Notes under the pieces: generated by a model
Databases searched by the model: none
Told to the model about the DNA's origin: nothing
The model's input: the letters and a program-made list of their open reading frames with translations, nothing else
Part shown: positions 24,688 through 27,900 of the stretch, one piece after another
Layout: the number at the start of each line of letters is the position of its first letter
Position numbering within the stretch: the stretch's first letter is position 1
Translations under genes and position numbers: made by a program
Virus record (IMG/VR): IMGVR_UViG_3300010354_000482
Location: 1 to 27,900 of that record
Origin: a virus
Reading direction: 5' to 3' (one strand)
DNA: 27,900 nt

Positions 24688-25554
24688 ATGAAAAATGTAT
24701 ATTTCACATTTGGAACCAAATCAGAACAAAGACTATATGAGGATTTAATCATAGAGTCTTTGAAAATTTATGGTATGGATGTATATTATCTTCCAAGAGA
24801 AATTGTAAAAGAAGATGAAATATTTGAAGAAGATATCCTTTCTAAATTTGATGAAAATTACATGATTGAAATGTATTTGGGAACATATGATGGTTTTGAA
24901 GGTGATGGATCATTGTTTACTAAATTTGGTGTGAGAATTAGTGATGAAGCAACTTTTATTGTTTCAAAAAGAAGATGGGAAGATTTAGTATCATCATCTT
25001 ATAATCTTGTTTCTTCACATAGACCAAATGAAGGAGATTTAATTTATTTTCCACTAACTAAGGGATTATTTCAAATTAAATTTGTTGAACATGAAATTCC
25101 TTTTTGGCAATTAGCTAATGTTGCTACTTACCAGTTAAGAGCAGAATTAATTGAGTACTCACAAGAGAGACTTGAGACAGGAGTTGAAGAAATTGATTTA
25201 ATTCCAGAAGAAGCTGGTATTAGTTTGAAACTTATTATGACAACTGGTTCTGGTGATTTTGAACGTCTGGAAGAAGTTACGGGTGGTACAAGTGGTGCAA
25301 CTGGAAAGGTTGTTGCTTGGAATGCTCCAACAAAAACTCTAGAAATAATTGATGTTACTGGAAAATTTTTACCAAATGAGACTATAACTGGTAGTTGGAG
25401 TGGAGTTAGTAGAGTATTATCTACATATAATACTCTAGATATCGATTTATTAGATTACGCAGAAAACAAACCGATTGAAATTGCATCTGATGCAATCCTT
25501 GACTTTAGTGAAGGTAATCCATTCGGTGAATTTGGAGACATGGGAGTATTCTGA
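24688..25554 (+). CDS. gp14: neck protein gp14
   Basis: The 288-residue product fits T4 gp14 (256 aa), partner of gp13 in the neck. Residues 1-170 carry family-typical sequence: YEDLIIESLKIYGMDVYYLP (12-31), ISKFDENYMIEMYL-like acidic region, YDGFEGDGSLFTKFG, RRWEDLV, RPNEGDLIYFPLT and FEIKFVEHE-like PFWQL. Between about 185 and 250 there is an extra beta module, EEVTGGTSGATGKVVAWN followed by VTGKFLPNETITGSW, that also appears in the giant baseplate proteins. The C-terminus ends with AILDFSEGNPFGEFGDMGVF, typical of this family. Its TGA overlaps the gp15 ATG by one base. Confidence 0.88.
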   Translation: MKNVYFTFGTKSEQRLYEDLIIESLKIYGMDVYYLPREIVKEDEIFEEDILSKFDENYMIEMYLGTYDGFEGDGSLFTKFGVRISDEATFIVSKRRWEDLVSSSYNLVSSHRPNEGDLIYFPLTKGLFQIKFVEHEIPFWQLANVATYQLRAELIEYSQERLETGVEEIDLIPEEAGISLKLIMTTGSGDFERLEEVTGGTSGATGKVVAWNAPTKTLEIIDVTGKFLPNETITGSWSGVSRVLSTYNTLDIDLLDYAENKPIEIASDAILDFSEGNPFGEFGDMGVF

Positions 25555-26612
25555 TGTTAGGAACACATTTTTACAACGAAACAATAAGAAAGACTATTGT
25601 TGCATTTGGAACTCTTTTTAATAACATTGAGTTACAAAGAAAAGATGGTCAGGGTAATTTAGTTCAAACTATGAAAGTGCCCTTGGCATATGGACCGAGA
25701 GAAAAGTTTTTAGCTCGTGTTCAAAATGCGCCAGATTTATTAGAAAATCAAAAAACGCAAATTACATTACCTAGAATTGCGTTTGAGATGGTAGGTATTT
25801 CATATGATAATACCAGAAAAACAAATACACTTCAGATGGTTAGTGCCCCTGGAGCAAACAATGAAACTAGAAAAAGACAATATGTTCCAGTTCCATATAA
25901 TTTAGATTTTGAACTTAGCATCATTTCAAAAAATAATGATGATATGCTTCAAATTGTTGAACAAATTTTACCATATTTTCAACCAACTTTTACATTGACA
26001 ATTAATATGAGTCCTGAAATGGGTGATAAAAAAGATACTCCCATTACATTAAACAATATTAATATTCAAGATGATTATGAAGGTGATTATATTAAACGTA
26101 GAAGTTTAATCTATGTTTTAAGTTTTACAGCAAAAACTTATTTCTATGGTCCAATTTCTGCAACAGATGGTATCATTAAACAAGTCAATATCGATTATTA
26201 TACAAATATCAATGCTGCATCAAGAGAAGTAAGATATACTGTAGAACCTGCAGCATTACAAGATTATAATAATGATGGAACTGCACTTGATTCATCAGTT
26301 GCAGTTAATACAAATAGTAACACCATTACATTAAATAATCACGGATTTATTACTGGAGATTTTGTACAGTATCGTGATAATGGTGCAACTACTATAGGTG
26401 GTTTAATGGACACAGGAACTTATTATATTATTAAAATAGATAATAATAGTTTCCGTCTTGCAACAACAAAGAGAAATGCTTTAGATAATTATTCTGTAGA
26501 TATTACATCTACAGGTTCTGGAACTACTCATAAATTCTCTGTAATTAATGCTTTAGATGATGATTTAGTAGAACCAGATGATAATTTTGGTTTCAATGAG
26601 GAATGGTCATAA
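25554..26612 (+). CDS. gp15: tail sheath stabilizer/completion protein gp15 with added domain
   Basis: gp15 forms the hexameric tail terminator that stabilises the sheath and joins the tail to the neck. The N-terminal 240 residues match the T4-like type: MLGTHFYNETIRKTIVAFGT (1-20), NIELQRKD, VPLAYGPREKFLARVQ, TLPRIAFEMVGISYD and KRQYVPVPYNLDFELSI. The product has 352 residues against 272 in T4. The surplus lies at about 248-331: NTITLNNHGFITGDFVQY, then YYIIKIDNNSFRLATT, ending GSGTTHKF. This is a 'HGF.TGD.V.Y' beta module known in many phage and bacterial surface proteins. It overlaps gp14 by 1 nt. Confidence 0.88.
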   Translation: MLGTHFYNETIRKTIVAFGTLFNNIELQRKDGQGNLVQTMKVPLAYGPREKFLARVQNAPDLLENQKTQITLPRIAFEMVGISYDNTRKTNTLQMVSAPGANNETRKRQYVPVPYNLDFELSIISKNNDDMLQIVEQILPYFQPTFTLTINMSPEMGDKKDTPITLNNINIQDDYEGDYIKRRSLIYVLSFTAKTYFYGPISATDGIIKQVNIDYYTNINAASREVRYTVEPAALQDYNNDGTALDSSVAVNTNSNTITLNNHGFITGDFVQYRDNGATTIGGLMDTGTYYIIKIDNNSFRLATTKRNALDNYSVDITSTGSGTTHKFSVINALDDDLVEPDDNFGFNEEWS

Positions 26613-26614
26613 TT

Positions 26615-27034
26615 ATGAATAAAAATTTTTCAAATTTAGATGATACTTTTAATGTTTCAGAAACTTCTATAGAAGTTTCTTCTAAAACAGAAATTGTACA
26701 ACCAGATACTACCAAAAATGATACTACATCAGATTATGAGTATACTAGAGCACAATATTATTCTATATTGTCAAAAGGACAAGAAGCATTAGATTGTGCT
26801 TTAGAAGTTGCTCAAAATTCAGATCATCCACGAGCATATGAAGTAGTTGGTCAATTATTAAAACATAATGCTGATATTGCTGATAAGTTGATTGATCTTC
26901 AGAAAAAAATGAAAGAATTAAACAAAGAAGAAGTTGCAAAAGGTCCAACTACAATTACAAATAATTCTTTGTTTGTTGGGTCTACAGCAGAACTTCAGAA
27001 ATTGTTAAAATCGCAAAAACAGAATAACGAATAA
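26615..27034 (+). CDS. gp16: terminase small subunit gp16
   Basis: With the start at 26615 the product has 139 residues; the T4 small terminase has 164. It shows the central helical hairpin of the family: QALDCALEVAQNSDHPRAYE-like segment around 56-76 (GQEALDCALEVAQNSDHPRA), then VVGQLLKHNADIADKLIDLQ (77-96) and KKMKELNKEE. This corresponds to the T4 stretch with NADSPRHMEVFATLMGQM. The end TNNSLFVGSTAELQKLL parallels NATVFMGSPTEL in T4. gp16 regulates the gp17 motor during DNA packaging. I chose 26615 over an ATG at 26603 because it gives a 2-nt gap after gp15 and keeps GAGGAA as ribosome site; at 26603 that site would abut the start codon. Confidence 0.9.
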   Translation: MNKNFSNLDDTFNVSETSIEVSSKTEIVQPDTTKNDTTSDYEYTRAQYYSILSKGQEALDCALEVAQNSDHPRAYEVVGQLLKHNADIADKLIDLQKKMKELNKEEVAKGPTTITNNSLFVGSTAELQKLLKSQKQNNE

Positions 27035-27037
27035 ATA
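27030..27037 (+). promoter_or_regulatory. T4-like late promoter box overlapping the gp16 stop
   Basis: AATAAATA overlaps the TAA stop (27032-27034) of gp16. Predicted initiation near 27043 leaves about 15 nt before the ATG at 27058. It is the third case in the window of a NATAAATA box placed on or beside a stop codon. Confidence 0.55.
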
Positions 27038-27057
27038 ATCAATAAACGGTAAGTTCA

Positions 27058-27321
27058 ATGCAAGTTTTAAAATTATTAAATCAGGAAACTAATTTAACTG
27101 CTTCAAGTAATGTTGGTAGTGCTACTTTAGTGAGAGTATTCAATAATCAGAATGCTGTGTCAGCATTGTTAGTAAAAGATTCTAGCGATACCACTATTCT
27201 TGGTTCTTTCACTATGAAAGAATATGAGGTTGCATATATTCAGAAAACTGCCGATCAACTATTATCTGCATCTGTAGGTGGTGTTAACGTTAAAGTAACT
27301 AAAATTGCATTTGCAAACTAA
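27058..27321 (+). CDS. 87-aa conserved hypothetical, probable small virion protein
   Basis: The 87-residue product is predicted mostly beta-stranded (VGSATLVRVFNNQNAVSALL at about 20-39, then ILGSFTMKEYEVAYIQKTAD), with alternating hydrophobic residues and no signal peptide or membrane segment. Short proteins of this composition ('LNQETNLT..SNVG.ATLVRV') are, from memory, frequent in cyanophages next to structural genes. It has its own late box upstream, and its stop overlaps the start of the next gene by one base, so the two are probably co-translated. A role in the virion is inferred only from context. Confidence 0.7.
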   Translation: MQVLKLLNQETNLTASSNVGSATLVRVFNNQNAVSALLVKDSSDTTILGSFTMKEYEVAYIQKTADQLLSASVGGVNVKVTKIAFAN

Positions 27322-27900
27322 TGGCACAGTATAGCAAACACTACGAAGATTTCCTACCACAGGAAAAAACAAACTTTGAAGTAGTGATGATTGCCGATAA
27401 CTTCGGTAATCTTACTGCTGGAACTGGAGCAACTGCCGTTGATGCTTTCGGTCGTTTGAGAGTTGCCGAGACATTTACTCTTGGTGACTATAAGCACCTT
27501 TATGCTATTGATCCTAACTTCCGTGATCTAAAACAAAACGGAGGTGACGTTCAATATAATCAAAATAAAGCATGTGCTGTGTTGACAACAACATCTGATG
27601 TTGCTTCCCGTGTTGTTCACCAAACAAAGTTTTATCATCATTACCAGCCAGGCAAATCACAACTTATCTTTTCTTCGGTATGCTTTGGTTATGCTCAACA
27701 GAATGTAACCAAGAGAACTGGATACTATGATGACAGAGATGGCATTTACTTTGAGCAAGTTGGTGGTGCTACTGCTGACGGCACAACAAATGGCACACTC
27801 AACTTTGTAGTTCGTTCCTATGCTGGTGGTAGTGCCAGCGAAGCAACAGTAGGAACTTACAAGAGAAGGGTGCCACAATCCGAATGGAATATTGATCCCT
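27321..27900 (+). CDS. probable virion structural protein (3' end cut by window)
   Basis: The frame starting at the ATG in TAATG (27321) stays open for 193 codons to the window end. The N-terminal part holds VDAFGRLRVAETFTLGDYKH (about 46-65), a stretch typical of a phage structural family with 'AFGRLRVS.P.TLFD' motifs, followed by QTKFYHHYQPGKSQLIFSSV. The rest seen here is mixed and Gly/Tyr-rich. Codons are visibly richer in G and C (GCC, GGC, TTC, AAC) than in the genes before it, which suggests high expression or a separate origin. The large terminase gp17 often lies shortly after gp16 in related phages; this sequence is not gp17. Confidence 0.75.
   Translation, partial: MAQYSKHYEDFLPQEKTNFEVVMIADNFGNLTAGTGATAVDAFGRLRVAETFTLGDYKHLYAIDPNFRDLKQNGGDVQYNQNKACAVLTTTSDVASRVVHQTKFYHHYQPGKSQLIFSSVCFGYAQQNVTKRTGYYDDRDGIYFEQVGGATADGTTNGTLNFVVRSYAGGSASEATVGTYKRRVPQSEWNIDP

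Noticed and set aside
26603-26614. Earlier start for gp16 at 26603
   Set aside because: The GAGGAA ribosome site would abut the ATG, and the extra MVII residues look unlike the family. The ATG at 26615 gives normal spacing.
27657-27878. Minus-strand ORF near the right edge
   Set aside because: It is antisense to a frame that is open for 193 codons and carries a recognised structural motif.
1-27900. tRNA, rRNA, CRISPR array, IS element or attachment site
   Set aside because: I saw no cloverleaf with a conserved T-loop, no regular direct repeats with spacers, and no transposase or integrase motifs while reading the sequence. A dedicated scan was not possible.

Overview
The window looks like part of the genome of a T4-like marine myovirus, most probably a cyanophage or a close relative. 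All credible genes are on the + strand, tightly packed, and most are AT-rich. The gene order follows T4-type tail and neck assembly: PAAR spike tip, gp25, gp6, a giant gp7-position baseplate protein, gp8, a giant DUF4815-type baseplate/tail protein, two small conserved ORFs, gp13, gp14, gp15, gp16 (small terminase), then two further phage genes, the last cut by the window end. The gp25, gp8, gp13, gp14, gp15 and gp16 calls rest on sequence motifs remembered from T4 and cyanophage homologues plus order. No database search was possible.

Region 1 (1-325) starts with the GC-rich 3' end of an unidentified gene. A structured GC-rich intergenic stretch follows, then a clear sigma70-type promoter. 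Region 2 (326-1295) is a run of six very small genes: a basic peptide, a helical peptide, a membrane peptide, an AbrB/MazE-like protein and two coiled-coil peptides. They overlap or nearly touch, and a second sigma70-type promoter lies among them. Region 3 (1285-3421) holds a 605-residue probable structural protein and a Cys/Pro-rich PAAR-like tip protein. Region 4 (3418-3748) is a self-contained unit: a perfect-consensus sigma70 promoter (TTGACA, 17 bp, TATAAT), two tiny genes (22 and 47 aa) and a strong terminator.

Region 5 (3807-27900) is the late structural block. Here no sigma70-type promoter was spotted between genes. Instead T4-like late boxes (AATAAATA or TATAAATA) sit at gene junctions, three of them overlapping or abutting the stop codon of the preceding gene. 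The block is dominated by proteins of 3090 and 2118 residues built from short recurring beta-rich modules. Some of these modules recur in the 605-aa protein, gp8, gp14 and gp15, which suggests exchange of modules among proteins of one virion.

The best leads for something new are: (a) the shared modules spread over baseplate, neck and tail-completion proteins; (b) a late promoter box lying in the loop of a perfect 11-bp terminator hairpin before gp13; (c) the isolated sigma70 unit of micro-genes inside the structural cluster; and (d) the cluster of micro-proteins at the left end. I saw no tRNA, rRNA, CRISPR array, insertion sequence or integrase.
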